Source of the DNA: Bradyrhizobium sp. CB3481
GTDB taxonomy: Bacteria > Pseudomonadota > Alphaproteobacteria > Rhizobiales > Xanthobacteraceae
Assembly: GCF_029714305.1 (NCBI RefSeq)
Contig: NZ_CP121647.1
Coordinates: 3,988,501 to 4,052,500 of the forward strand
Length of the DNA stretch: 64,000 bases
Direction: 5' to 3'
Position numbers and translations under genes: made by a program. The stretch's first letter is position 1; the number at the start of each line of letters is the position of its first letter. Shown here piece by piece: positions 48,565-57,492 of the stretch. The notes under the pieces were generated by a model. That model did not search any database. It saw nothing but the letters and a program-made list of their open reading frames with translations, and was not told the DNA's origin.

Positions 48565-49380
48565 TTAGGGGGCTCGCGAAAGCTGCGTGGCGAAGTAGGC
48601 GATCGTCCTGGCGTAGACCTCGCTCTTATTCCACTCCTTGATCGCAGCAAAATTGGCGCTGCCGGGCTCCCAGTCCTTGCCGCGCTGCCAGCCGTGGTTG
48701 GCGAGGAAGTTGGCGGTTGAGGCCAGCACGTCCGGTGCGCTGCGCAAGAGATCGCGGCGGCCGTTGCCGTCGAAGTCGACCGCGAACTTGACGTAGGACG
48801 AGGGCATGAACTGGGTCTGGCCGATTTCGCCGGCCCAGGCGCCGCGCAGGTCCTGCGGCGCGATATCGCCGCGCTCGACGATGCGCAGCGCATCCATCAG
48901 CTCGGCCTTGAACATGTCGGCGCGGCGGCAATCATAGGCCAGCGTCGCCAGCGCGCGCAGTGTCGGGAATTTTCCGATGTTGACGCCGAAATCGGTCTCC
49001 AGTCCCCAGATCGCCACCAGCACTTCGCCTGGCACGCCGTAGGCCTGCTCGATGCGGCTCAGCACGGAGCCATATTGCTTGAGCATGTTGGAGCCGCGCG
49101 TCATCCTCGGCGGCACCATGCGGCCGGAGAATTCCTCAAAGGTCTGGCTGAACACCTTTTGCGATTGGTCGCGGGCCAGCACGCTCTTGTCGAGCGTGAC
49201 GCCGGAAAGTCCTGCCTGGATGGCGGAAGCGGATATTCCCTTGGCGGCGGCTTCCTTCTTGAAATCTTCCAGCCACGTTTCAAACGGGCCCGTGCCGCAG
49301 GGCGCGGCGAGCGCAGGCGCTGCAGAGATCAACAGCAGCATGCCCACAGTGAGAGTGCGCAAGGATAGGTGGGAAGTCAT
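48565..49380 (-). CDS. Lytic murein transglycosylase, MltB type
   Basis: A periplasmic enzyme that cleaves peptidoglycan glycan strands. The protein has 271 residues with a signal peptide (LTVGMLLLISAAPALA). The catalytic glutamate is in AIWGLETDFGVNIGKFPTLR (near residue 128); the MltB motifs GEIGQTQFMPSSYVKFAVDF and NFLANHGWQRG follow. It lacks the lipobox of E. coli MltB, so it is probably soluble. The short family without a peptidoglycan-binding domain is common in rhizobia. Confidence 0.93.
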   Translation of the reverse strand: MTSHLSLRTLTVGMLLLISAAPALAAPCGTGPFETWLEDFKKEAAAKGISASAIQAGLSGVTLDKSVLARDQSQKVFSQTFEEFSGRMVPPRMTRGSNMLKQYGSVLSRIEQAYGVPGEVLVAIWGLETDFGVNIGKFPTLRALATLAYDCRRADMFKAELMDALRIVERGDIAPQDLRGAWAGEIGQTQFMPSSYVKFAVDFDGNGRRDLLRSAPDVLASTANFLANHGWQRGKDWEPGSANFAAIKEWNKSEVYARTIAYFATQLSRAP

Positions 49381-49595
49381 CGTGCCGTTCGCTCCACAAT
49401 CGATGCGTGATCAACGTTAGTGTCCACGCCGTGTCGAATGTTCGAAGCAAGATCGGCCAAAACAAGGCTGATGTCGTCGTGCCAGATAGCATTCCGCCGA
49501 ACATGCTCAATTCATCGTTAGTGAGCAGTGAACAGCGGACGCCGCCGGTCGGGCTTCGACCGGCGGCGTGAACGATCAGGGTTCCCCCATGCGGC

Positions 49596-50507
49596 CTATG
49601 CGCTATCCTTCTGCCGCCACGGGAACAGGTTGGCGGGGAAATCGGCGGCAGGCTTGCGCTCGCGGTGCGGGCGGGGCGGAAGCGGCTGTGGATTGAGTTC
49701 CGGCTCGATCGTTTCCCGATAGAGGTGCCAGGTGGCATGCCCGAGCAGGGGGATGACGACGGCAAGACCGAGGAAGAACGGTAGCGTTCCGGCGGCCAGC
49801 AGCAAAGCGACAATCAGGCCCCAGGCGGCCATCGGCACGGGATTGCGTGCGACCGCGCGCAGCGAGGTGACCATTGCATCGCCGGCGCTGGCGTGACGGT
49901 CGAGCATCAGCGGGAAGGAGACGACGCTGATGCAAAGCGCGACGAGAGCAAACACGAAGCCAACGCCACAACCGACGACGATCAGCCACCAACCTTGCGC
50001 TGTCGTAAGCACGCGTTCGGCGAAATTGTAGATGCCGGTGGCGCCTTCATAGCCGAACGCGGCGATGTAAAGCGCTTGTGCGGTTGCCACCCAGGTCACG
50101 AACAGTGCCAGCAGCAGCACGCCGAGCCCGAGCATGGCGCCGAATGATGGCGAGCGCACGACTTCAAGCGCATCCCACGCGGTCGCCTGTTCGCCACGTT
50201 CACGGCGCCGGCTCATCTCGTAAAGGCCGACCGCGGCAAACGGACCGATCAAGGCAAAGCCAGCGGCCAGCGGAAACAGCAGCGGTATCACCGAATAGCC
50301 GTGCACGGCGCGGGCCAACATTAATCCGAGCACGGGATAGATGACGCACAGGATGACCGCGTGGGTCGGAACGGCCTTGAAATCTTCCCAGCCGCGCTGC
50401 AGGGCCCGATGGAGTTCTGACAAGCCGATGGTTCGGATAACTGGGGCGTCGGCGGCATGCGGTCCGCTCTGCGCCATCGATGTGACATTGCCGTGATAGG
50501 TGGCCAT
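49596..50507 (-). CDS. DUF2189 multipass membrane protein
   Basis: An inner-membrane protein of 303 residues from MATYHGNVTSMAQSGPHAAD; GGAGAC is 7 bases upstream. Near residue 30 is the family's GLSELHRALQRGWEDFKAVP. About six membrane segments follow (AVILCVIYPVLGLMLARAV, LLFPLAAGFALIGPFAAVGL, MLGLGVLLLALFVTWVATAQ, WWLIVVGCGVGFVFALVALC, GLIVALLLAAGTLPFFLGLA), then a Pro/Arg-rich cytoplasmic tail. Function not known; some relatives sit near cytochrome c oxidase genes. A much longer frame starts 56 codons earlier without a ribosome-binding site. Confidence 0.85.
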   Translation of the reverse strand: MATYHGNVTSMAQSGPHAADAPVIRTIGLSELHRALQRGWEDFKAVPTHAVILCVIYPVLGLMLARAVHGYSVIPLLFPLAAGFALIGPFAAVGLYEMSRRRERGEQATAWDALEVVRSPSFGAMLGLGVLLLALFVTWVATAQALYIAAFGYEGATGIYNFAERVLTTAQGWWLIVVGCGVGFVFALVALCISVVSFPLMLDRHASAGDAMVTSLRAVARNPVPMAAWGLIVALLLAAGTLPFFLGLAVVIPLLGHATWHLYRETIEPELNPQPLPPRPHRERKPAADFPANLFPWRQKDSA

Positions 50508-50817
50508 GGTCGCTGTCTCCCTCGCGGCCGCATCGCACGCCTGTCGAAAGACGCTAATGCGACCTTTCATAAAACGATCACGATCCGGCCAGACGCGAAG
50601 ACAGATAGCGGAACTGGCCATGTCGCGAACTGTAGTGGCAGCGTACTCCCAAACTGTGATCAACAACAGCGACAAACGAACTCACGCTTAGGTGAAGGTT
50701 TCGTTGGCAAGTGTCGCCCGGCTGGCTAGACTTGCCGGCGATCCGGACCGTGGTGCTGCGGATCAAACGGTGCCCGCCAGGACTCAAACCCCCTTCTCAA
50801 GTCATTGGGAGTGAACG

Positions 50818-51201
50818 ATGAGCATTTTCGGAAAAATCATGAGCGCGATCTTCGGCAGCAAGGCGGATGCTGCGCCGGCCGGCGGCGGCACGGCTGCAGG
50901 GGGAGGGGCATCCGGTGCGGCCGCCGCTGCGCCGGCCGCCGCGACTGTCGATGTTGCGCCGATCCTCGACAAGGCCGTGGCGGCCAAGGGCGAGAAGCTG
51001 GCGTGGCGCACCTCGATCGTCGACCTGATGAAGGCGCTCGACATCGATTCGAGCCTCGGCGCGCGCAAGGAGCTGGCGAAGGAGCTCGGCTATACCGGCG
51101 ACACCAACGATTCCGCGAGCATGAACATCTGGCTGCACAAGCAGGTCATGGCCAAGCTCGCCGCCAATGGCGGCAAGCTGCCGCCCGATATCAAGCACTG
51201 A
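50818..51201 (+). CDS. DUF3597-domain protein
   Basis: A protein of 127 residues. MSIFGKIMSAIFG at the N-terminus is an amphipathic helix. A Gly/Ala-rich linker (residues 18-42) leads to the DUF3597 domain: VDVAPILDKAVAAKGEKLAW, IVDLMKALDIDSSLGARKEL and KELGYTGDTNDSASMNIWLH. It resembles a helical domain found in some LysM-type stress proteins; here LysM is absent. A good intrinsic terminator follows, so it is probably a single-gene unit. Function unknown. Confidence 0.85.
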   Translation: MSIFGKIMSAIFGSKADAAPAGGGTAAGGGASGAAAAAPAAATVDVAPILDKAVAAKGEKLAWRTSIVDLMKALDIDSSLGARKELAKELGYTGDTNDSASMNIWLHKQVMAKLAANGGKLPPDIKH

Positions 51202-51220
51202 CGCTTGCCTCGCATGCGAA

Positions 51221-51246
51221 GGCCCGCAGCGATGCGGGCCTTTTTC
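51221..51246 (+). terminator. Rho-independent terminator after the DUF3597 gene
   Basis: GGCCCGC-AGCGAT-GCGGGCC followed by TTTTTC. A perfect 7-bp stem and a run of five T make this the clearest intrinsic terminator in the window. Confidence 0.88.
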
Positions 51247-51350
51247 TTTGCGATTGCAATGCAGCAACCTGCAAACGGTATCCACTTCGCGGGAAAAACG
51301 CTGTAGATACGCGAGTTGACAAGAAGACTCAGAGAATAAGGAGGACACCA

Positions 51351-52142
51351 ATGAGCAATCTCGATCGCAGGACCGTTCTGGCCACCGGCGCGCTGGCGCT
51401 GGCCGGTACGGCCGTACAAGGCGAAATGGCCGCGGCGCAGGCCGGGCCGAAATCGATTTTTCCGGTTGGCACGACGACGATTCCGATCGTCGGTGAGACC
51501 GACGTGTTTCCGGTGCGGCGCATCTATTGCATCGGCCGCAACTACGCCGCGCATGCGCGGGAAATGGGATCTGATCCGAATCGCGAGCCGCCGTTCTTCT
51601 TTCAGAAGCCGACCGATGCGATTCAGAACGTCGCGATCGGCACCGTCGCCGATCACCCGTATCCATCGCTTACCAAAAACTATCATTACGAGGTGGAGCT
51701 GGTGGCGGCGCTGAAATCGGGCGGCACCAATATCCCGCCGGAGCAGGCGCTCGGCCATGTTTACGGCTATGCGCTCGGCCTCGACATGACGCGGCGCGAT
51801 CTGCAGCGGGCGATGGGCGATGAGAAGAAGCCATGGGAGATCGGCAAGAGCTTTGACCGCGCCGCCGTGCTCGGGCCGATTCATCCCGCAGCCAAGACCG
51901 GACATTTCACCAAGGGCGCGATCTCGCTGGCGGTGAACGGCACGGTCAAGCAGAACTCCAACCTGCAGAACATGATCTGGAGCGTGGCCGAGCAGATTTC
52001 GAAATTGTCGGAAGCCTTCGAGCTCAAGGCGGGCGACATCATCTATTCGGGAACGCCGGAGAATGTCGGTCCGGTCGTGAAGGGCGACGTGATCCTGTGC
52101 AAGATCGAGGGCCTGCCGGATATGTCGATCCGGATCGTTTGA
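51351..52142 (+). CDS. Fumarylacetoacetate hydrolase-family protein with a Tat signal
   Basis: 263 residues with AAGGAGG 7 bases before the ATG. The N-terminus LDRRTVLATGALALAG reads as a twin-arginine signal, with likely cleavage near AAAQA (residue 31). The FAH core follows: CIGRNYAAHAREMGSD (near residue 60), metal-binding KNYHYEVELVAAL (near residue 105) and GYALGLDMTRRDLQ, then FELKAGDIIYSGTPENVGPV near the C-terminus. FAH-family hydrolases and decarboxylases act on acylpyruvates or related acids, usually in the cytoplasm; the Tat signal suggests periplasmic action. A longer frame from 50805 is an artefact of the upstream gene region. Confidence 0.88.
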   Translation: MSNLDRRTVLATGALALAGTAVQGEMAAAQAGPKSIFPVGTTTIPIVGETDVFPVRRIYCIGRNYAAHAREMGSDPNREPPFFFQKPTDAIQNVAIGTVADHPYPSLTKNYHYEVELVAALKSGGTNIPPEQALGHVYGYALGLDMTRRDLQRAMGDEKKPWEIGKSFDRAAVLGPIHPAAKTGHFTKGAISLAVNGTVKQNSNLQNMIWSVAEQISKLSEAFELKAGDIIYSGTPENVGPVVKGDVILCKIEGLPDMSIRIV

Positions 52143-52160
52143 ACCGGCCCACCCACCGTT

Positions 52161-52292
52161 GTCGTCCCCGCTAAAGCGGGGGTCCATAAGCACGGAGGGT
52201 CCTAATAGGCGGGACGCGCGCCGGATCCTGTCTTACATCGCGTGCAACAATTAGCGAGGCGGCGTATGGGTCCCTGCGTTCGCAAGGACGAC
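52161..52292. repeat. Dispersed repeat, family C
   Basis: Opens with GTCGTCCCCGCTAAAGCGGG and closes with GGGTCCCTGCGTTCGCAAGG followed by ACGAC. The two ends are loosely complementary. In between is a stretch with no homology to families A or B (CGGGACGCGCGCCGGATCCT). It separates the FAH gene from a convergent acetyltransferase gene. Confidence 0.5.
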
Positions 52293-52318
52293 AGCGAGCT
52301 TGTAGGGAATGCGCGCCC

Positions 52319-52591
52319 TCACGCCGTCAGATCGGCAAACTCCGGATTCCGGCGCAGATAGTCCACGACGAACCCGCAGCCGGCGATGACCTTGCGTCCG
52401 TCGGCGCGGATCAGCTCGAGCGCTCCCTTGATCAATTCGGAAGCGATGCCGCGGCCGCGCAGCGCGCGGGGTGTCTCGGTGTGGGTGATGATCACTGCCG
52501 ATGGTGTCACGCGATAATTCGCAAACGCGACAGTGCCCTCGACATCGAGTTCGAAGCGGTTTTGAGCCTTGTTGTCGCGGACGGCGGCCAT
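52319..52591 (-). CDS. GNAT-like N-acetyltransferase (YjdJ type)
   Basis: A small protein of 90 residues. The acetyl-CoA binding loop is ALRGRGIASELIKGALELIR (near residue 43), and IITHTETP precedes it. The C-terminal VIAGCGFVVDYLRRNPEF is typical of the short COG2388 type of GNAT-fold protein. The acceptor is unknown. It is divergent from the TPR gene. Confidence 0.85.
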   Translation of the reverse strand: MAAVRDNKAQNRFELDVEGTVAFANYRVTPSAVIITHTETPRALRGRGIASELIKGALELIRADGRKVIAGCGFVVDYLRRNPEFADLTA

Positions 52592-52687
52592 GCGGCGATT
52601 CCCGGATGAATAGCCCTTTCATTTAGGGACATGAACCCGCCGATGCAAACCGGCGACGAATGGGAAACAAATCGCCGGGGATCGACC

Positions 52688-53632
52688 ATGGGTGGCTTGA
52701 CTTGCCTGACCGCCATATTGCTGGGCACCGTAGCCGTGTCCGCGCAACCGCCTGCGGCATTGGCCCAAAGTGACCAGAGCTGGCAAAGCTGTATCAGCGT
52801 GACCACGCCGCCGGACGACAAGGTAGCCGCCTGCGGTGCCGTCATCGATGCCAAACCCGACAACAGCGCCCGGCTCGCCACCGCCTATTGCTTCCGCGGT
52901 CATGGCCTGATCGAGAAGCGCCAGCTCGATGCTGCGTTGTCCGATCTCAACGAGTCGATCCGTCTCGATCCCACCTCGGCCTGCGCGTTCACCAATCGCG
53001 GCCGCGCCTATGGCTTCAAGGGCGATCTCGATCGTGCGATCGCCGACTATGACGAGGCGATCCGGCTCGATCCGTCCTTTGCGCTGGCCTACAACAATCG
53101 CGGCGATGCCTGGCGGGGCAAGGGCGATCTCGATCGCGCCATTGCCGATTTCAGTGCCGCCATCAAGCACAATCCATCGCTCGCCATCGCCTATGGCAAC
53201 CGTGGTTACGCCTATCACCGCAAGCGTGACATGGCACGGGCTATCGCCGATTACACGATGCAGATCAAACTGAAGCCGGACGTGCTCGCCTATATCAACC
53301 GCGGCAATGTCTATCGCGAGCTCGAGCAGCTTGACCGCGCTGCAGCGGACTATGGCGAAGTGATCCGGCTCGCACCATCGGATGCGCGAGGCTACCGCAA
53401 CCGCGGGCTTATCCGCTTCTATCGGGACGACATCAAGGGCGGCCTTGCCGATTACGACAAGGCCCTGCAGTACGATCCGGCCGATGCCTATTCGTGGAAC
53501 AACCGCGGCCTGGGCAGGATGCAGGCCGGCGACAAAGTGGGCGCGATTGCCGATTTCCGCAAAGCGCTGGAACTCAGTCCGGGCCTGAACACCGCGCGTG
53601 ACGCCTTGCAGCGGCTTGGTGCGATGCAATAA
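52688..53632 (+). CDS. Exported TPR-repeat protein
   Basis: A periplasmic scaffold protein of 314 residues, with the signal peptide MGGLTCLTAILLGTVAVSAQ and cleavage near LAQS. It has about seven tetratricopeptide repeats, several close to each other in sequence: FTNRGRAYGFKGDLDRAIAD, YNNRGDAWRGKGDLDRAIAD, YGNRGYAYHRKRDMARAIAD, YINRGNVYRELEQLDRAAAD and WNNRGLGRMQAGDKVGAIAD. The regular repeats suggest recent internal duplication. Partner unknown. The start at ATG 52688 is preferred over 52631 because the signal peptide then begins at residue 1. Confidence 0.88.
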   Translation: MGGLTCLTAILLGTVAVSAQPPAALAQSDQSWQSCISVTTPPDDKVAACGAVIDAKPDNSARLATAYCFRGHGLIEKRQLDAALSDLNESIRLDPTSACAFTNRGRAYGFKGDLDRAIADYDEAIRLDPSFALAYNNRGDAWRGKGDLDRAIADFSAAIKHNPSLAIAYGNRGYAYHRKRDMARAIADYTMQIKLKPDVLAYINRGNVYRELEQLDRAAADYGEVIRLAPSDARGYRNRGLIRFYRDDIKGGLADYDKALQYDPADAYSWNNRGLGRMQAGDKVGAIADFRKALELSPGLNTARDALQRLGAMQ

Positions 53633-53806
53633 GACCCCACGCGGCTTTTTTCTACCCCACGATGCCTTTCGGCGGGCCTTGCAACGCGATGCAGGGTTCC
53701 TACGTCTTTGGAATGACATACGCCGCCGAGGCGGCCGGGCTCGATATCGGAAATGCTGTGATCGCGGCCGCCGACGTATGCCTCTTTTTTCAAGGGGAGG
53801 TCTACA

Positions 53807-54208
53807 ATGTCCGGCTTTAATTTCTTCAGCAAACATCGCACATGGGAAGACTGGTTCGGCATGCTGCTTGGCGTGTTGATCGTTGTATCGCCGTGGTTTC
53901 CCTTCTCCAGTCACGATGTCATGGATTCCGAGCGCAGCACCATGATCCTCAACACGTTCGTGGTCGGCATGCTGGTGTTCGGCCTGGCCCAGCTCGAATA
54001 TGTCGCATTGCAGCGCTGGGAGGAGGTGGGGGAGGTCGCGCTCGGCCTCTGGCTGATGGCCTCGCCATTCGTCCTGGGTTACGCCGGCGACGAGATGCTT
54101 CGGGCCTGGCACATCGCCCTCGGCGCAATCGTCGCCCTGCTGGGGGCGCTTCAGCTCTGGCAGGACTGGCGCCTGAGCGATCAGGATCTGGCCGACCATC
54201 CGCAGTAG
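53807..54208 (+). CDS. SPW-repeat membrane protein
   Basis: An inner-membrane protein of 133 residues with four hydrophobic segments. Two SPW-type repeats: WEDWFGMLLGVLIVVSPWFP (near residue 13), with the SPW signature, and the partner GEVALGLWLMASPFVLGYAG (near residue 74). Such short proteins are common in rhizobia and their function is unknown. AAGGGGAGG lies upstream of the ATG. Confidence 0.88.
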   Translation: MSGFNFFSKHRTWEDWFGMLLGVLIVVSPWFPFSSHDVMDSERSTMILNTFVVGMLVFGLAQLEYVALQRWEEVGEVALGLWLMASPFVLGYAGDEMLRAWHIALGAIVALLGALQLWQDWRLSDQDLADHPQ

Positions 54209-54272
54209 TTTCGCCTGTCCCGCCGGCCACGCACCGCGACCGGCGGACGCCGATGCCTGGTACTTGCGATGC

Positions 54273-54797
54273 CTAGTACTTGAATGAATCGACGAGCAGG
54301 GCGCGGACCGACCATGGGCTGCCGTCGACGGCACCCTTGATGTCGTCGATCTTCCATTGGCCGCCTTCGAGGACGAAATCGTAGCGGATGGTCTTGTCGG
54401 CCGCGTTGGCACGCGCATCGCGCTGGCGAGCCTCGATGGTGACGGCCATGGTAGCTTTGTCGGCCGCCTGCTTCTCGGCAGCGATCTTGTACGATTTGAC
54501 GTCGGGATCCTGCGAGTTCGTGACGGGATCGAAGCCGACCGGCCCGCCATCACCCTTGCGCGTGCGGGCGTCCGCCTTGTTCCAGAGTGTGGCCAGCGCG
54601 TGCGACAGATATTTCGCCCGCGCCGCCTTGTTCTCGATCACAAACGTTCCGCCACCATCGCCCTTGCCCTTGATCACGCGGGTATAGATCGCGGTCAGGA
54701 TGGCGGTGGGATCATCCGCCGCGCCGGCGTGACGCGGCAGGATCGCGGCCAGCACGACGGCTGCGCCCGATAAAATCAGTTTTCTGCGGGCAATCAT
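54273..54797 (-). CDS. Exported DUF3828-like protein
   Basis: A protein of 174 residues with a signal MIARRKLILSGAAVVLAAIL, whose RRKLILSG is close to a Tat motif. The mature part has DPTAILTAIYTRVIKGKGDG and the later QWKIDDIKGAVDGSPWSVRA, which fits the DUF3828 family (a lipocalin/NTF2-like fold with a C-terminal WKIDDI strand). Substrate and partner unknown. It is divergent from the acyl-CoA ligase gene. Confidence 0.78.
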   Translation of the reverse strand: MIARRKLILSGAAVVLAAILPRHAGAADDPTAILTAIYTRVIKGKGDGGGTFVIENKAARAKYLSHALATLWNKADARTRKGDGGPVGFDPVTNSQDPDVKSYKIAAEKQAADKATMAVTIEARQRDARANAADKTIRYDFVLEGGQWKIDDIKGAVDGSPWSVRALLVDSFKY

Positions 54798-54971
54798 TTG
54801 GCTTCCTTCAAATCGTTTTGCGTGAGGACTTGCGCAGGCGGGTCAGTTCGGTTGTAGCGGCCGCACGATTATCATCGCGGAAAGCGCCCGGCTTACGGAT
54901 TTGAGCAGGCGTGCCGCTTTCTGCTATCGTCGTTGGATGTCTGTCTTTTCAAGCGTAATGGTTGGCTCCCT

Positions 54972-56609
54972 GTGACTGAAACCGTGACTATTCCGATCCC
55001 GCGCGGCGGCCTGGCGCGGATGTCGCGCCGGGTGATGAACTTAGGCCATCTCGCGACCCAGAATGCCCGCCGCCATGGCGATCGCGTCGGCTTCATCTGG
55101 GGCGACAAGTCCTGGACCTGGCGCCAGATCGATGCCGCCGTGTCGGCGCTGGCGGCTGGCCTTGCCGCGCGTGGGGTAGTCAAGGGCGACCGCATCCTGG
55201 TTCATTCCAAGAACTGCGACGAGATGTTCTGGTCGATGTTCGCGGCCTTCCGGCTCGGCGCGGTGTGGGTACCGACCAATTTCCGCCTGATGCCGGACGA
55301 GGTCGCCTATCTCGCCAGCGCCTCCGGCGCCAAGGCGTTTCTGTGCCATGGCGATTTTCCCGAGCATGCCGCGGCGGCGGCCAATCCGGCGCTCGAATTC
55401 ATCTGGCGGATCGGCGAGGGCTCGCTCGGCGAGCGGGCGGTAAGCGATGTCATCGCGGCGCAGGCCGGCGTCAGGGTCGAGAACGCCGCGGTCGACTACG
55501 ACGATCCGTGCTGGTTCTTCTTTACCTCGGGCACCACCGGGCGCTCCAAGGCGGCGGTGCTGACCCACGGCCAGATGGCCTTTGTCGTGACCAACCATCT
55601 TGCCGACCTGATGCCGGGCACGACGGAGATCGATGCCTCGCTGGTGGTCGCGCCGCTGTCGCATGGCGCTGGCGTACATCAGCTCGTGCAGGCGGCGCGC
55701 GGTGTGCCGACCATCCTGCTGCCGACGGAAAAGTTCGACATCGCCGAAGCGTTCCGGCTGATCGAGACGCATCGCGTCAGCAACCTGTTCACGGTCCCGA
55801 CCATCTTGAAGATGATGGTCGAGCATCCGGCGGTCGACAAATACGACCATTCCTCGCTGCGCTTCGTGATTTATGCCGGCGCGCCGATGTACCGCGAGGA
55901 TCAGAAGGCGGCGCTGAACAAGCTCGGCAAGGTGCTGGTGCAGTATTTCGGGCTCGGCGAGGTTACCGGCAATATCACGGTTATGCCGGCGATCCTGCAC
56001 GATACCGAGGACGGCCCGCAGGTGCGCATCGGCACCTGTGGCTTCGAGCGCACGGGAATGCAGGTGTCGATCCAGGGCGACGACGGGCGCGAGCTCAAAC
56101 CGTTCGAGACCGGCGAGATCTGCGTGATCGGGCCGGCCGTGTTCGCCGGCTATTTCGACAATCCCGAGGCGAACGCGAAGGCATTTCGCGACGGCTGGTT
56201 CCGTACCGGTGATCTCGGCCATATGGACGAGGAGGGCTTTGTCTACATCACCGGCCGTGCCTCTGACATGTACATCTCCGGCGGCTCCAACATCTATCCG
56301 CGCGAGGTCGAGGAGAAGATTCTCACCCATCCCGCGATCGGCGAGGTCGCCGTGCTCGGCGTGCCCGACCCGTTCTGGGGCGAGGTCGGCGTTGCCGTCT
56401 GCGTCGCGCGCGAGGGCGCTGCCGCCGTGAGCGAAGCGGAGCTCGCCGCGTTCCTGGCGCCGAAGGTGCCGCGCTACAAGATGCCGAAGCGCTTCTTCTT
56501 CTGGGAGGCGCTGCCGAAGTCCGGCTATGGCAAGATTCCGAAGCGGCTGGTCCGCGATGAACTGGAAGCGCGAGGGCAGCTTGATCTCATTGCCAAGTCG
56601 GGTGGCTGA
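54972..56609 (+). CDS. AMP-binding acyl-CoA ligase
   Basis: An ANL-superfamily enzyme that activates a carboxylic acid as acyl-AMP and then makes the CoA thioester. About 545 residues. The P-loop is FFTSGTTGRSKAAVLTH (near residue 190). YFGLGEVTGNIT (near residue 330) replaces the usual YGxTE. The hinge region has GWFRTGDLGHMDEEGFVYIT (near residue 415), then GRASDMYISGGSNIYPREVE, and the catalytic-lysine motif is LPKSGYGKIPKRL near residue 520. The start is uncertain: a GTG at 54972 is used; ATG 55020 is possible. The PPC-domain gene begins 4 bases after the stop. Chain-length preference cannot be seen. Confidence 0.9.
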   Translation: MTETVTIPIPRGGLARMSRRVMNLGHLATQNARRHGDRVGFIWGDKSWTWRQIDAAVSALAAGLAARGVVKGDRILVHSKNCDEMFWSMFAAFRLGAVWVPTNFRLMPDEVAYLASASGAKAFLCHGDFPEHAAAAANPALEFIWRIGEGSLGERAVSDVIAAQAGVRVENAAVDYDDPCWFFFTSGTTGRSKAAVLTHGQMAFVVTNHLADLMPGTTEIDASLVVAPLSHGAGVHQLVQAARGVPTILLPTEKFDIAEAFRLIETHRVSNLFTVPTILKMMVEHPAVDKYDHSSLRFVIYAGAPMYREDQKAALNKLGKVLVQYFGLGEVTGNITVMPAILHDTEDGPQVRIGTCGFERTGMQVSIQGDDGRELKPFETGEICVIGPAVFAGYFDNPEANAKAFRDGWFRTGDLGHMDEEGFVYITGRASDMYISGGSNIYPREVEEKILTHPAIGEVAVLGVPDPFWGEVGVAVCVAREGAAAVSEAELAAFLAPKVPRYKMPKRFFFWEALPKSGYGKIPKRLVRDELEARGQLDLIAKSGG

Positions 56610-56613
56610 GCCG

Positions 56614-57471
56614 ATGCGCAGCATCGCGCAGCCGGGCACGCCCGTGCCCGAACGCATTCAATGGGTCGAGGCGCGCGGACGCGCATTCTCGTTCACGCTG
56701 CAGGCCGGCCTGCCGCTGCTCGAAGCCGCGCGCCGCGGCTTTGCCGACGCCGGATTTTCCGGCGGCGTTTTGAGCATGCGGGGAGGCGCGCTCGGGCCGT
56801 TCGCCTATGTGATGCCGGCGCTGTCGAAGACCGGCGCGAATGCGGCATTCTACAGCGATACCTTCCGGCCCTCCGGCATCACGCAGCTGAGGTGTGGCGC
56901 GATGACGCTCGGCGAGCGCGACGGCGCGCCGTTCTTCCATTGCCATGGGCTGTGGACCGAGACCGACGGCCATCTGCATGGCGGCCACATTCTGCCCGAG
57001 GAAAGCATCGTCGCCGAATCGTTCGCGGTGGAGGCGTTCGGCATCGATGGCGCGATGTTTACTGCAGAGCCTGACAGCGAAACCAATTTCAAGCTGTTCG
57101 GCCCTGTTGCGCGCGCCGCGACAGGTGCGAAGGCCGACAGCCGCGCTTTTGCGCTGCGGCTGCGGCCGAATCAGGATTTCGCCGCGGCGCTGGAGACGTT
57201 CTGCCGCCAGCATGGAATCCTGCGCGCGCGCATTCACGGCGGCGTCGGCTCCACGATCGGCGCGCATTTCATCGATGGCAGGAGCGTAGTGCCGTTTGCG
57301 ACCGAGCTTGCGATCAAGGCCGGAAGCGTCGCGGCCGGCGCCGACGGCACGCTGCAGGCGGAGCTCGACATCGCACTGGTCGACTATCTCGGCGGCATCG
57401 CCGAAGGGCGGCTGATGCGCGGCGACAATCCGGTGCTGATGACGATGGAGCTGGTGCTGGAGGTGCTGTGA
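56614..57471 (+). CDS. Tandem PPC/DUF296-domain protein
   Basis: A protein of 285 residues from MRSIAQPGTPVPERIQWVEA, 4 bp after the ligase stop. It carries two domains like DUF296/PPC (PCC) domains, each a trimer-forming fold seen in DNA-binding AT-hook proteins of plants and in small bacterial proteins. Domain 1: RAFSFTLQAGLPLLEAARRG to HCHGLWTETDGHLHGGHILP (residues 20-145). Domain 2: AFALRLRPNQDFAAALETFC to LDIALVDYLGGIAEGRLMRG (residues 175-275). HGLWTETDGHLHGGH has a possible metal site; the second copy has lost the histidines. Function unknown; the ligase partner suggests binding an acyl or CoA product. Confidence 0.82.
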   Translation: MRSIAQPGTPVPERIQWVEARGRAFSFTLQAGLPLLEAARRGFADAGFSGGVLSMRGGALGPFAYVMPALSKTGANAAFYSDTFRPSGITQLRCGAMTLGERDGAPFFHCHGLWTETDGHLHGGHILPEESIVAESFAVEAFGIDGAMFTAEPDSETNFKLFGPVARAATGAKADSRAFALRLRPNQDFAAALETFCRQHGILRARIHGGVGSTIGAHFIDGRSVVPFATELAIKAGSVAAGADGTLQAELDIALVDYLGGIAEGRLMRGDNPVLMTMELVLEVL

Positions 57472-57492
57472 CTGCGCACCTCATCACGGATT

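Noticed and set aside
50805..52142. A 445-residue frame that appears to fuse upstream sequence to the FAH domain
   Set aside because: The first 180 residues are an out-of-frame reading of the DUF3597 gene and its terminator; the FAH protein has its own ribosome-binding site and signal at 51351.
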